Assembly: GCA_964522665.1 (NCBI GenBank)
Contig: CAZFVY010000012.1
Span: forward strand, 1-64,000
DNA: 64,000 nt
Direction of reading: 5' to 3'
DNA from: CAZFVY01 sp964522665
GTDB taxonomy: Bacteria > Verrucomicrobiota > Verrucomicrobiia > Limisphaerales > CAZFVY01
Positions 45,732 to 55,663 of this stretch are shown piece after piece (the stretch's first letter is position 1; each line of letters starts with the position of its first letter). Position numbers and translations under genes: made by a program. The notes below the pieces were generated by a model. The model was given only the letters and a program-made list of their open reading frames with translations, did not search any database and had not been told where the DNA came from.

Positions 45732-47981
45732 ATGAGTATTGCCGCCAAAGCCCAACGCCCCGATTCCCGCCGCTCATTTCGACGCCGCGCGTCCGGCCAC
45801 GCCCGGTTGGCGGTCGATCGCGTTCGATCCACGCCGCGCGCTGGTCGCCAGCGCGCGGCGCCCATCGGCCTGGAGAAATCGTTCTTTCGACGGGCCTTGT
45901 TCGTCGCCGCATGCTCCGTCGTTCTGACCGCGCTGGCCTGGACCGCGCCTGCCCAACCGGTGGTTCTCCCGGTCGAAGTGGTCGGGGCTGACGGGACCAC
46001 CGTGACCGTGACGGTTGAGCTGGCGCCAGATTTGGCCGCAAGGGTTCAATCGCTCTGGATGCAAATCCATGGCTTGGCCTATGGCGGGATGGTGAGCGTG
46101 CAGGTCAACGACGGCGCGTGGCATCCCTTGCGCAACGATACCGTCACCGTCGCGGAGCCGGGTCAAAGCTATGGTGGCATCGGCGGTGGTTTTGCGACGC
46201 TTAGCGTGACGCTGCCACTTCCGCCGGGGTCGGTCGCGCCTCAGACGAACGCCCTTCGATTTCGTTTCAACCAAACCGACGGGATCGCGAGCGGGTTTCG
46301 AGCGCTGGCGTTCAATTTCATGACGGGCGAGGGCCGTCCCGCGTTGCCCGCCGAAACTTTTGTTTTCGACGATCCCAATTCGTGGACGCCACCGCTTCCG
46401 GGCGCCGAGAACATTTCGGCCGGTGAGCAGCTTTGGCGCAACGCACCCATCGTAGCGAGCGGGCTGCCCAACGCCGCGCCGATTCACGCTCATTGCGCGG
46501 ATTGTCACGCGCGCGACGGTCGTGATCTGAAATACTTCAATTATTCCAACGCCTCCATCATCGCGCGCGCGCAGTTCCACGGGCTTCCCGCCCGGCAAGA
46601 CCGGCAAATCGCCAGCTATATCCGCACTCTGCCCGAACCCAATCCTGGACGCCCGTGGAATCCGCCTTATCAGCCTGGACCCGGGCTGGACGCGCAACCG
46701 GTCGCGAACTGGTCCGCTGGAGCCGGCTTGCGCTGGGCGCTGGCGGACGACACCGAGTCCCTCGCCTACGCCTTTGCCCAAGCCGACGGGACGGTTCACA
46801 ATTTCACTCCTGCGGCCACGCTGGCTTCTCACGCACCCAAAATCACCCCGGCAACCTTCCGCCCCGATGGCAACTTGAATGCGCGCGAGATTCCGATCTC
46901 TCTGCAATTGCCAGATTGGAATCACTGGCTGCCGCGCGTGCATCCGCTTGACGCCTGGGGTCCCGATTTTCCGCGGGGCGGCTTGGCGGCGCTTTACGAC
47001 GGCGCGTATGACCCCGCCTCCGCCGCTCGACCGCAACCGCTCCCGGCTTCAGCGCGAAACAATCTGCGCGCGCGCCTCGCCTCCCCGGAACGCGCCAGGC
47101 TGATCGCGACGGGCGAAATTGCAACGCTGTTCGACCAGTGGACGGCCGCCGGCCATCTATTCCTCGAACAACAACTCAAACGCCAAGCCTATCGATGGTC
47201 TCCGTCGCTCAGCGAAAAAACGTACGCCACCCAGTTATGGCTGCTAGTCAAGGCGTGGGAACTGGCGCAAGAGTTTGCCCTCGAAGGGCGCGGGCCGGAA
47301 CACTCCGGCGTCACCGGCGAACCGCGCGCCTGGTTCAACGTCATTCCCGCCGCCGCCGCGCCGGCCACCTTTCACATTCCCGACGGCCCCAATGGAATGG
47401 GCGGCAGCGGACTGTCGAACGAATACTTCGATAACTCTTGGTATGAACTCCAACTTCTGCTGAACAACGGCGGTCATCGCCATCACGACCAGCGGCCCAT
47501 CGACTGGGTTTACCTCATCAGCCGTTTCTTGGACCTCAACCGGGAAAGCCACCGACCCGAGCCGGGCCGACTCCTCATCGCCGTCATAAAGGCTTGGCAA
47601 TCAACCGATCCGGCCCTCGGCCCCAACGATTACTCCCACGGGTGGCGGCCCAATCGCAATATCGACCCCAGAATCATCGTCAGCCGCGCATGGGAACCGG
47701 TCTTTCAGCCGCTGCCGCCGGAAACCCGGAAGGCGATCACCGAATCGATGCTCGCCGCCTGGCTGGACAAAAACCTGCAGTACCCGGAGGCCCGATACTT
47801 CGCGGTGGGATTGACGGAACGTCCCTACGCTCCGCCCGCCGACTACGGAGCCATCTCCGGTGGCAAAGTCTGGGAAGCCGCTCCCCAATTCCAGGCGGCC
47901 GGCGTCAGCCCGGCCCTGATCGCCCGGCTCCGCGAGTGGGGCCGCGCGTATTCCGACATGGCCGCCCGTTTCCACTATTGA
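45732..47981 (+). CDS. large exported protein with one c-type heme motif
   Basis: 749 residues from the ATG at 45732. A membrane-targeting stretch (ALFVAACSVVLTALAWTAPAQP) comes only after about 50 basic residues, so the true start may be later. A beta-rich domain (about 75-210) precedes a single CxxCH heme site, HAHCADCHARDG, with a following Y-I-R-T-L helix as in cytochrome c domains. The C-terminal half is helical with HRHHDQRPIDWVYLISRF. I do not recognise the family. It is likely periplasmic and redox-active. Its partner is unknown. Confidence 0.65.
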   Translation: MSIAAKAQRPDSRRSFRRRASGHARLAVDRVRSTPRAGRQRAAPIGLEKSFFRRALFVAACSVVLTALAWTAPAQPVVLPVEVVGADGTTVTVTVELAPDLAARVQSLWMQIHGLAYGGMVSVQVNDGAWHPLRNDTVTVAEPGQSYGGIGGGFATLSVTLPLPPGSVAPQTNALRFRFNQTDGIASGFRALAFNFMTGEGRPALPAETFVFDDPNSWTPPLPGAENISAGEQLWRNAPIVASGLPNAAPIHAHCADCHARDGRDLKYFNYSNASIIARAQFHGLPARQDRQIASYIRTLPEPNPGRPWNPPYQPGPGLDAQPVANWSAGAGLRWALADDTESLAYAFAQADGTVHNFTPAATLASHAPKITPATFRPDGNLNAREIPISLQLPDWNHWLPRVHPLDAWGPDFPRGGLAALYDGAYDPASAARPQPLPASARNNLRARLASPERARLIATGEIATLFDQWTAAGHLFLEQQLKRQAYRWSPSLSEKTYATQLWLLVKAWELAQEFALEGRGPEHSGVTGEPRAWFNVIPAAAAPATFHIPDGPNGMGGSGLSNEYFDNSWYELQLLLNNGGHRHHDQRPIDWVYLISRFLDLNRESHRPEPGRLLIAVIKAWQSTDPALGPNDYSHGWRPNRNIDPRIIVSRAWEPVFQPLPPETRKAITESMLAAWLDKNLQYPEARYFAVGLTERPYAPPADYGAISGGKVWEAAPQFQAAGVSPALIARLREWGRAYSDMAARFHY

Positions 47982-48155
47982 TCGAAGCAAGATTTGGCCG
48001 CCCGGTCGCGCCAGCAAAACCCTGGCGTGCGCGCAGGCTCCTCAAGCCGGCTTGGCCGCGGCCCCGGGTTCGCGTCTTCCCCGTTCCGATCACCGCCTCG
48101 CTTCGGTGAATACCCCATCGACGGGCGTTGCGCCCGCGAGTAATCGAACCGTCGC

Positions 48156-49199
48156 ATGAGAAAAGATTTTTGCGCCGGTTGCGGCAGCGTCGTCTTTTTC
48201 GAGAATGTTCGATGCTTGAAATGCGGTCGGCAGCTCGGGTTCCTTCCCACGTCGGGAACCGTCGCGGCCCTCGAACCGGGGCCGGATAATCTCTTCCGCG
48301 TTTGCTCGGTCGCCGGGGGCGGACCGACTTATCGGGCCTGCGGCAACGGCGCGCGATACCAGGTCTGCAACTGGATGATCCCAGCCGATGATCCTGCCCC
48401 CCTTTGCGTCGCGTGCCGTCTCAATCAGACGATTCCAGACCTTGGCGTGCCCGGCAATCTAGCTCGCTGGCATAGTCTGGAAGTCGCGAAGCGCCGCGTC
48501 ATCTATGGTTTGCTGCGACTCGACCTCCCCTTGGCGGCGGCGCCCGGCAGTGACGCGCCGAGCTTGCGCTTCGCCTTCCTCGCCGATTCCCCGGGGACAT
48601 CGCCGGTCGCCACCTCTCACTCCAAGGGTCTGATCACGATCAATATCTCCGAAGCCGATGATGTCGAGCGGGAACGCGTTCGCGTCTTGATGCGCGAACA
48701 ATACCGCACGCTCGTCGGCCACCTGCGGCACGAGATCGGTCATTTTTATTGGGACCGACTCGTGGCCCGAACCCGTTGGCTGCACCAAGTCCGAGCGTCG
48801 TTCGGCGACGAATCGGCCGATTACGCCCAGGCTCTTAGCTCCTACTATCGGCGCGAGCCGCCGGTCAACTGGGCGGAACGAGGCGCCAGCCCGTACGCCA
48901 GTTCCCACCCCTCTGAAGCCTGGGCGGAGGCTTGGGCGCACTATTTACATATTATGGACACGGTTGAGACCGCGGCTGAATTTGGCATTTTGCCCCATCG
49001 CGTGAGCACAACCCCGGGCACGAGATTGATCGACGCGTTTAGCTTCGACCAAATCCTTGAACTCTGGCGGCCACTCGCCTGCGCGGTGAACACCTTGAAC
49101 CGCGGCCTTGGTCTGCCCGACCTTTACCCTTTCGTCCTTTCGCCGGCGGCGATCGGTCAACTTTCGTTGGTCAGCAAGGTAATCCGCGGCAGCCGGTGA
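48156..49199 (+). CDS. Peptidase_Mx-type zinc metallopeptidase with zinc-ribbon
   Basis: 347 residues. The N-terminus has CAGCG and CLKCG (zinc ribbon) and two further Cys pairs (C-x-N-W-M, C-V-A-C). The catalytic part has LRHEIGHFYWDRLV, the H-E-x-x-H zinc site, and later SHPSEAWAEAWAHYLHIMDT, whose Glu/His residues fit the rest of the site. This matches the Peptidase_Mx family seen in many soil bacteria. No signal peptide is seen, so it acts in the cytoplasm; substrates are unknown. Confidence 0.85.
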   Translation: MRKDFCAGCGSVVFFENVRCLKCGRQLGFLPTSGTVAALEPGPDNLFRVCSVAGGGPTYRACGNGARYQVCNWMIPADDPAPLCVACRLNQTIPDLGVPGNLARWHSLEVAKRRVIYGLLRLDLPLAAAPGSDAPSLRFAFLADSPGTSPVATSHSKGLITINISEADDVERERVRVLMREQYRTLVGHLRHEIGHFYWDRLVARTRWLHQVRASFGDESADYAQALSSYYRREPPVNWAERGASPYASSHPSEAWAEAWAHYLHIMDTVETAAEFGILPHRVSTTPGTRLIDAFSFDQILELWRPLACAVNTLNRGLGLPDLYPFVLSPAAIGQLSLVSKVIRGSR

Positions 49200-49404
49200 C
49201 AACGAGCCAGTCGGCCGTGACGGAACTCGCTGGTTCGCGTTGGAGGAAGCACACCCGGTTCCGCCAATCCCAACCCGCGCGAGCACTCAGCAATGCCCGG
49301 ATCAGCCCGCCAAAATCCGACGGCGGATTCGATTTCTCATCCACAAAGATTACTTTGAAAGATTGTCTGTCCCTTTTTCAACTCGGCGTAAATACATTGG
49401 CAAG

Positions 49405-50559
49405 ATGATGAGTGATGACGTGGCACTGTTGCGCGAGTACGCGGTGAATCAGTCGGAGCAGGCGTTTGAGACTTTGGTTTCACGCCACGTCCATCTGGTT
49501 TATTCCGTCGCCCTCCGCCAGACCCGCGACCCGCAACTGGCGCAAGAGGTTACCCAAGCGGTTTTCATCATCCTGGCGCGCAAGGCCAAGACCCTCGGCC
49601 CCAAGACGATTCTATCCGGCTGGCTCTGCCGCGCCGCGCGGTTCGCTTCCGCAAACCAGTTGACCATTCAACGGCGGCGGGTGCGCCGCGAACAAGAGGC
49701 CTACATGCAATCCGTTCCCGACCAATCAGAAGCTAAGGCGTGGATTCAGATCGCGCCCCTGCTCGACGAGGCATTGGGCCAGCTCGGCGCGCTCGACCAC
49801 GACGCTCTCGTGCTTCGTTTTTTCGAAGGCAGGAGTTTCAACGACGTCGGTGTCGCCCTGGGGTCCAACGAAGACGCCGCCAAAAAACGCGTCCAGCGCG
49901 CGGTGGAAAAACTGCGGACCTTTTTTAGGAAGCGCGGCGTCACCCTTTCCGCGGCGGCCATCGCCAGCGCCGTGGCCGCCAACTCGGTGCAAGCCGCCCC
50001 CGTCGGGCTTGCCACCTCGATCACCGGCGCCGCCGTCCACGGCATCGCCACGACTTCAACCGTAAACCTCATTAAGAACACCTTGGAAATTATGGCCTGG
50101 ACCAAACTCAAAACCATCGCGGCGACCAGCGTAGCCGCCCTCCTCTTAGTCGGCGGTGGCGCCGTCGCCGTTCAGCGCGGCCTGGCGCCTGCGAAATCTA
50201 CCGGCGCGAACGCTTCGTTCCGCTTTGCCGGGTACGCGACGCCGGAAGCCACGCTTCAATCGATGCTCTGGCTGGCCAACGCGGGCGATTTTGAAAAGTT
50301 TCCGGCAACGCCGGCCGAATTGGAGAGCTTTCGCAATCGCACGGCCGGACAATCGAACGATCAAATCATCGACGGCTGCAAAGCCTGGGCCAAAGCCATG
50401 GCGGGTTACAGAGTGACGCAAAAGGATGAAGTATCCGGCGAGGAGGTCCACCTGCACGTTGAAGCCGCCCCGTCGCCGGACGCCCTCCACGACGGGCGCG
50501 CGACCATTGTCTTGAAAAAGATCGGGGCCGAATGGAAATTCGCTGGCGCGATCGACTGA
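49405..50559 (+). CDS. ECF-type sigma factor fused to membrane helix and NTF2-like C-terminal domain
   Basis: 384 residues from the ATG at 49405. Region 2 (QAFETLVSRHVHLVYSVALR, DPQLAQEVTQAVF) and region 4 (LDHDALVLRFFEGRSFNDVG, EDAAKKRVQRAVEKLR) form a complete ECF sigma factor. After an Ala-rich linker a membrane helix lies near 236-256 (IAATSVAALLLVGGGAVAV), then an NTF2/SnoaL-like domain of about 115 residues. The factor is thus tethered to the membrane and could be released or held by its own sensor part. Such fusions are frequent in Pedosphaera-like genomes. There is no separate anti-sigma gene. Confidence 0.85.
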   Translation: MMSDDVALLREYAVNQSEQAFETLVSRHVHLVYSVALRQTRDPQLAQEVTQAVFIILARKAKTLGPKTILSGWLCRAARFASANQLTIQRRRVRREQEAYMQSVPDQSEAKAWIQIAPLLDEALGQLGALDHDALVLRFFEGRSFNDVGVALGSNEDAAKKRVQRAVEKLRTFFRKRGVTLSAAAIASAVAANSVQAAPVGLATSITGAAVHGIATTSTVNLIKNTLEIMAWTKLKTIAATSVAALLLVGGGAVAVQRGLAPAKSTGANASFRFAGYATPEATLQSMLWLANAGDFEKFPATPAELESFRNRTAGQSNDQIIDGCKAWAKAMAGYRVTQKDEVSGEEVHLHVEAAPSPDALHDGRATIVLKKIGAEWKFAGAID

Positions 50560-50630
50560 GCCGCGCGTTCCGGCAAAGTCAACGTGTCGCGAGCTGCGAA
50601 ATTCGGTCAAGTCAAAGGCGCCTTCAAGAC

Positions 50631-51323
50631 ATGCCCACCCCATTCCTGCCCCCACGCGTCCGACCGAACGGAGCCAGCGATCCCGCGTTCACCCTTATCG
50701 AACTGCTCACGGTAATCGCGATCATCGCCATCCTCGCCGCGCTTCTGCTCCCAGCCTTGAGCCGGACCAAGGACAGGGCGAGGCGGACCACCTGTTCAAG
50801 TAATCTGCGGCAGGTGAATCTTGCCATCCATCTTTACGCGGATGATTTTGCCGACTCTTTGCCGATCCTGCCGAATCCGAACCCCTATCCGAACGGCATC
50901 GGCGCTTACTACAAGCAACTCGTGAAAGGCTACGTCGGATTGACCGGCCTCGCGTCACCCACCGAAAAAGTCTTCACCTGTCCGTCTGACCGGGTTTATC
51001 AGACGCAAGTCGGGCACGCCTTTACGAGTTTCACCTTCAACGGGTACGAAGTCGGGCCGGGCGGCCTTCCGCGCATCACGGGCAAGAAGCTCGGCGCCAT
51101 CAAAACTCCTGTCAAAGCGGTATTGGTCGGCGAAGTTCCCGCCTTTTTTGGCGGCTCATGGCACCCGTTTGTCAGCGGCCCGTACCTGGGCGCCAAAGCC
51201 GTCCTCAGCTTCGTTGATGGTCACATCGGTTTCACGAAGATCTATTGGGACGGCGTGGCTGGTTCCTCTCCGAGCGATTACGAGCCACCCCGCGAGTATG
51301 ACTACAACTGGGACGGAGAATAA
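50631..51323 (+). CDS. H-X9-DG-type pseudopilin
   Basis: 230 residues from the ATG at 50631. The prepilin leader is followed by FTLIELLTVIAIIAILAALL, with Glu+5, though Ala rather than Gly precedes Phe+1. The body has CSSNLRQVNLAIHLYADDF and ends with LSFVDGHIGF, the D-G-H hallmark of the group greatly expanded in Verrucomicrobia and Planctomycetes. It probably goes through the same prepilin peptidase as the gsp pseudopilins. It follows the sigma-factor fusion by 71 bases and may be one of its targets, which is a guess. Confidence 0.85.
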   Translation: MPTPFLPPRVRPNGASDPAFTLIELLTVIAIIAILAALLLPALSRTKDRARRTTCSSNLRQVNLAIHLYADDFADSLPILPNPNPYPNGIGAYYKQLVKGYVGLTGLASPTEKVFTCPSDRVYQTQVGHAFTSFTFNGYEVGPGGLPRITGKKLGAIKTPVKAVLVGEVPAFFGGSWHPFVSGPYLGAKAVLSFVDGHIGFTKIYWDGVAGSSPSDYEPPREYDYNWDGE

Positions 51324-51412
51324 TCCGCGGAAATGCTCAGTCGCCGTGCGTCGCGCCTGATCGATCAAATCTTTTACCTGGGCGTGGGTCGTGATAGAAC
51401 GGCAGTCATCGC

Positions 51413-53368
51413 ATGCCCAAAGATCTCAATCCAAAGACGACTGCGGCGTCGCTCGACCACCTTTTGTGTGGCGCCCGCGAATCCCATCTCAATACGATTT
51501 CCTTGCGGGCCGGCCCGCTGGAACTCGAGTTCGAGCGCGACCGCGGGTGGGTTCGCCGCGTGCGCCTCGGTCGGCGCGAACTGATTCGCGCAATCTACGG
51601 CGCCGTGCGGGATCAGCATTGGACCACCATTCCCACCGTCATTCGCGATCTCTCCTTGGAACAACGTCCGGGCGAAAGCTTCGAGCTCGGTTTTCAGGCG
51701 GTGTGCCGGCAGGGGAATATCGATTTCGCCTGGCAGGGGCGAATCACCGGGACGGCGGCCGGCGAACTCCGCTTTGAATTTGACGGCCAAGCGCGGAGCG
51801 AATTCCTTCGGAATCGAATCGGGTTGTGCGTCCTCCACCCGATCGCCGAATGCGCCGGACAAGCATGCCGCGTGGAACATTCGGACGGTTCGCGCCAGGC
51901 GGGAGTCTTTCCGAAGCTGATCTCGCCGTTCCAGCCGTTCCTCGACCTCCGGGCGATCGCGTATCGCGCCGCGAAAAGCTCCACGATCGAAGTTCGCTTT
52001 GCCGGCGACGTCTTCGAGATGGAGGACCAGCGGAACTGGACCGATGCCTCCTTCAAAACCTACAGCACGCCGCTCTCCCGCCCGCTTCCCGCCTTGGTAA
52101 AACGCGATCAACGAATTCACCAGATCGTGACCGTCAAGCTGGTAAGCGACGCGTCGGACGCCGCCCCGAAAAACGCGTCGCGCCCAATCGAAGTGAAGCA
52201 GACCAGGCCCATCTCGGTGAGCGTCGATTTCGGCGCCTTGCGCGTGAAGCGGCCGTTGGGACTGGGCGTCGCCGAGCGCCAGGAGACGCTGCATCCGATC
52301 GCGCGCCGCCGATTGCGGGCGTTGCGCCTCGATCACTTGCGCGTTGACTGCCGATTGTGGGAACGAAGCTGGTCGGCGCGCTTGGAACGGGCAAACCAAC
52401 AGGCGGTGGCGCTCGGGGTTGGGTTGCACGTCGCCGTTTTTGTTCCGGACGATGCCGAGCCAGCCTTGCGGAAACTGGCGACGATTGCCGCGACGTTGCG
52501 CGCGCCCGTGAAACTCTGGCTCGTATTTCAATGCCACCAAATGACGACCCCATCGGGCGTGGTGGCTCTGGCCCGGCAACTCCTGACCCCGGTTGCGCCC
52601 GGGGCGCAATTCGCCGCCGGAACGGACGCGAATTTTGCCGATTTGAATCGAGCCCGTCCGGCGCGTGACGCAACCTGGCTGCCCTGTTGTTCGATTCACC
52701 CCCAAGCGCACGCGTCCGATTGTTTGACGATGATCGAAAACCTCGCCGCGCAAGCCGACGTCGTGAAAGCCGTCCGCTCGTTTTCACGGCGTCCGCTGGT
52801 CATTTCGCCGATTACCTTGCGGGCGCGGCCAAATCCGGACGCCGTCGGTCGGAATACTCTGTTGGCCGATGAGCGACAAAGCTCGCTATTCGCCGCCGGT
52901 TGGACGCTCGCCAGCCTCGCCGCTTTGATGGCGTCCCCGTCGGTTCACAGCTTGACCTATTTTGAAAACGTCGGACCGGGCGGGATCGTCGCGGCTGGAC
53001 CCCAGGCCAGGGTGTACCCGGTTTATCACAGCTTCGCCGCTGTCACGGAACTGAGAAAACTGGCCACGACTCGCGTCCAACATGGACGCGCCGCGCAGGG
53101 CGTTGCCGCCCTGGCAGGAGTGAACGAGGCCGGTCGCGCCGTCATCTGGTTGGCGAACTTATCCCCGGATTCGATCACGGTTGAAGTGCATACGAAACCG
53201 CGCTTTCAGTCCCTGGTTATCAAAAGCATCGACGAGCGAAACGCCGCCAATCTCTTGCGTAGCCCCGAAAAATGGTGGCGGTCGCCCACGACGAACCGTT
53301 TCGTCAGCGTCGGCTCTGCGATAACCTTACGGCGCTACGGACTCGCGCGGTTGGAGGAAGGGTCGTGA
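51413..53368 (+). CDS. D-apionate-lactonase-like protein (ApnL-like), tentative
   Basis: 651 residues without a signal peptide. An N-terminal beta-sandwich part ends with FEMEDQRNWTDASFKTYSTPL, a segment I associate with the family typified by D-apionate lactonase; then a TIM-barrel-like middle with repeated strand-helix units (LRLDHLRVDCRLW, VGLHVAVFVPD) and a small C-terminal beta part. ApnL opens the lactone in apiose breakdown. The next gene codes for another lactone hydrolase family, which agrees. The family link is from memory of motifs and should be read as tentative. Confidence 0.5.
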   Translation: MPKDLNPKTTAASLDHLLCGARESHLNTISLRAGPLELEFERDRGWVRRVRLGRRELIRAIYGAVRDQHWTTIPTVIRDLSLEQRPGESFELGFQAVCRQGNIDFAWQGRITGTAAGELRFEFDGQARSEFLRNRIGLCVLHPIAECAGQACRVEHSDGSRQAGVFPKLISPFQPFLDLRAIAYRAAKSSTIEVRFAGDVFEMEDQRNWTDASFKTYSTPLSRPLPALVKRDQRIHQIVTVKLVSDASDAAPKNASRPIEVKQTRPISVSVDFGALRVKRPLGLGVAERQETLHPIARRRLRALRLDHLRVDCRLWERSWSARLERANQQAVALGVGLHVAVFVPDDAEPALRKLATIAATLRAPVKLWLVFQCHQMTTPSGVVALARQLLTPVAPGAQFAAGTDANFADLNRARPARDATWLPCCSIHPQAHASDCLTMIENLAAQADVVKAVRSFSRRPLVISPITLRARPNPDAVGRNTLLADERQSSLFAAGWTLASLAALMASPSVHSLTYFENVGPGGIVAAGPQARVYPVYHSFAAVTELRKLATTRVQHGRAAQGVAALAGVNEAGRAVIWLANLSPDSITVEVHTKPRFQSLVIKSIDERNAANLLRSPEKWWRSPTTNRFVSVGSAITLRRYGLARLEEGS

Positions 53369-53659
53369 CCAACCGGACGCCGAGTCAAACCCGCGAGGTG
53401 CCCCATGGTCGAGATTCAATCCTGAGCCTCCGAATCGCAGCGGCGTTGACGCCGACATTTCGTTTGACGTCCAATTTGACGCCCGGCAGCATCGGCCTCA
53501 GCCCTGATCCTTGCGACTTGCGGTGGAATTCCGTTTAGTCTTGGCAGTCTCGTTTTGGCGACCGCGGGCGCCGACCGAGTCCCGGACTTGCGTCAGGACC
53601 ACGGCCCGATAGGCAGAGCCGCTGATCCGAGATTTACGGCGGCCGATCACTTTATTTTT

Positions 53660-54565
53660 ATGACAAAACTGAAATTCTTACCGGCAACGATTACCGGCCT
53701 CATCATCGGTTGGACCAACTTCGCCGTTGCCGAGAGCGTGATTGCGCCGGGCGCCAAACTCGAAAAACTGTCGGGCGAATTTCAATTCACTGAAGGCCCG
53801 ACCAGCGACCGCAAGGGCAACGTTTATTTCACCGACCAGCCGAATAACCGGATCATGATCTGGGGCGTGGACGGCAAGCTTTCAACTTTCTTGCAACCCG
53901 CTGGCCGCGCCAACGGCATGTATTTCGACGCCAAAGGCAACCTAATCGCCTGCGCCGACGAGAAGACCGAACTCTGGTCGATCGCGCCGGACAAAAAGGT
54001 CACCGTCCTGGTCAAAGATTATCAGAACAAATACCTCAACGGCCCGAATGATGTGTGGGCCGTACCGCATGGCGGGCTTTACCTCACCGACCCTTACTAC
54101 CAGCGGGATTGGTGGGATCACAAAACCATGGCGCAGGATTCTCAGCAGGTCTATTACCTCGCGCCCGGCTCCAAGTCGCTCGTCCGCGTGACCACGGACC
54201 TCAAGCAACCCAACGGCATTTCAGGCACCCCCGACGGCAAGCGGCTATTCGTGGCTGACATCGGCGCCGACCGTACCTACGTTTACGACATCCAACCCGA
54301 CGCCTCGCTCGCCAACAAGAAGTTGTTCTGCCAGAAAGGCTCCGATGGCATGACGATCGACGAACGCGGCGATATTTACCTGACCGGCCATGGCGTGACC
54401 GTCTTCGACAAAACCGGCGCCCAAATTGAACAGATCGACGTCGCTGAACCCTGGACCGCGAATGTCAGCTTCGGCGGCAAGGATCATCGCACCCTCTTTA
54501 TCACCGCGAGCAAATCGCTCTACTCGATCCGCTTGACCGTCAAAGGCGCCAACCCGGCCAAATAG
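53660..54565 (+). CDS. exported SMP-30/gluconolactonase-family protein
   Basis: 301 residues from the ATG at 53660, with a signal peptide (LPATITGLIIGWTNFAVA). The six-bladed propeller is clear: FTEGPTSDRKGNVYFTDQPNNRI, GRANGMYFDAKGNLIACAD, YLNGPNDVWAVPHGGLYLTDPYY, QPNGISGTPDGKRLFVADI. The Glu, Asn and Asp that bind the metal (E-G-P, N-G-P-N-D, D-G) are present. It likely opens sugar lactones in the periplasm. The 290-base gap before it holds nothing recognisable. Confidence 0.88.
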   Translation: MTKLKFLPATITGLIIGWTNFAVAESVIAPGAKLEKLSGEFQFTEGPTSDRKGNVYFTDQPNNRIMIWGVDGKLSTFLQPAGRANGMYFDAKGNLIACADEKTELWSIAPDKKVTVLVKDYQNKYLNGPNDVWAVPHGGLYLTDPYYQRDWWDHKTMAQDSQQVYYLAPGSKSLVRVTTDLKQPNGISGTPDGKRLFVADIGADRTYVYDIQPDASLANKKLFCQKGSDGMTIDERGDIYLTGHGVTVFDKTGAQIEQIDVAEPWTANVSFGGKDHRTLFITASKSLYSIRLTVKGANPAK

Positions 54566-54634
54566 GATCACCGCGCTTCGGCCGCTTCCAGCGCCAGCCG
54601 GGTCGCGGTCCTGCGCGGCGTTCGCGTCCGGCCG

Positions 54635-55663
54635 TTATTCGGCCGCCCCGAAATGCGCCGCCAGTCGTCCCAACACCTTGGGCCATGCGCCCGCGAAATA
54701 CTCCCGCGCTTGCGCCAACTCCGCCGCCTGGTCGGGATGATTGGCCGCTAGTTCCGCAAAACCGAACTGGCGCAACCGCACCCGCGTCACTTTTGGCGAA
54801 ACCGCCTCAAAGTTCACCGCCACCCAAGTCGGATGCGCCTGGGCGAACTCGTATTTCGCCGGCGCCGACCAGGTAAACGATAAAATTTCCGCCGGAACCA
54901 CCGTCAACAGCTTGCCTCCCTCCGTTCCCGGAAACGGCTCGAAAGATTCTCCCGGCACGGCGCCTATTTTTGATTCCGCACCGAAAAGCGCTTTCCACCC
55001 AGCCGCCGTGGACATCGCCTGCCAAACGTCCGCCCTCGGCGCGGGAATTAGACGCGCCAGGTCGAGCGCCGCCAGCGGCGACTCCGCGTGGGCCGGCCCG
55101 GTGGGCGCGGCCGCCCGAACGTACTTCGATTGCAGTTGTTTCAGGACCCACTCGTTCCCGGTCGTGAAGAATTGGCGCATCTTTTGCGATTCCTCGTCCG
55201 CCCCGTAACCATTCATCGCGATCCGCAGATGGGTCCGCCCGTCCCCGAGGTCCGTCAGCGCGATGACCGTCCAAACTCGCTTGTACGCCTCGGGGAACGG
55301 AAAGCCTTTCGGCGGCAGATGAATTCGCGTCACCAATAAACGCCCCGGGTCATACGCGATGATCTCAGTCTGAATCGTGTTTTCGTCCCCGAGCTTCGCG
55401 TTGGCATCGTAAGAGCTGAGAATCAGCCCGCCCGGTCGGAAATCTATCGCTGCCTGGACGACCCCCAACGCCTTGAATCCTTCGGCCGTGCTGAACACGC
55501 GCCAAAGCTCCGCCGGCGGCGCGGCGATAATCCCTTCCGTGACCGCCTGCGAGTCGGCCAGCGTCGCTGGCGCTTGGGCGCCGACCGGCGCACCCGGCGT
55601 TTCCCCGCCGAATCCAACGCCCGCCCCAATGATTACCCAAATCGCAATCAACAATTGTTTCAT
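54635..55663 (-). CDS. exported protein with two SRPBCC (AHSA1-like) domains
   Basis: 342 residues with a signal peptide (MKQLLIAIWVIIGAGVGFGG). Two START-like domains: the first (about 40-185) opens with IIAAPPAELWRVFSTAEGFKAL, the second (about 195-340) with LIPAPRADVWQAMSTAAGWKALFGA, each with the hydrophobic-pocket pattern. SRPBCC proteins bind hydrophobic ligands; export to the periplasm is unusual. It overlaps the TetR regulator gene by 4 bases, so the regulator probably controls it and senses a related ligand. Confidence 0.8.
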   Translation of the reverse strand: MKQLLIAIWVIIGAGVGFGGETPGAPVGAQAPATLADSQAVTEGIIAAPPAELWRVFSTAEGFKALGVVQAAIDFRPGGLILSSYDANAKLGDENTIQTEIIAYDPGRLLVTRIHLPPKGFPFPEAYKRVWTVIALTDLGDGRTHLRIAMNGYGADEESQKMRQFFTTGNEWVLKQLQSKYVRAAAPTGPAHAESPLAALDLARLIPAPRADVWQAMSTAAGWKALFGAESKIGAVPGESFEPFPGTEGGKLLTVVPAEILSFTWSAPAKYEFAQAHPTWVAVNFEAVSPKVTRVRLRQFGFAELAANHPDQAAELAQAREYFAGAWPKVLGRLAAHFGAAE

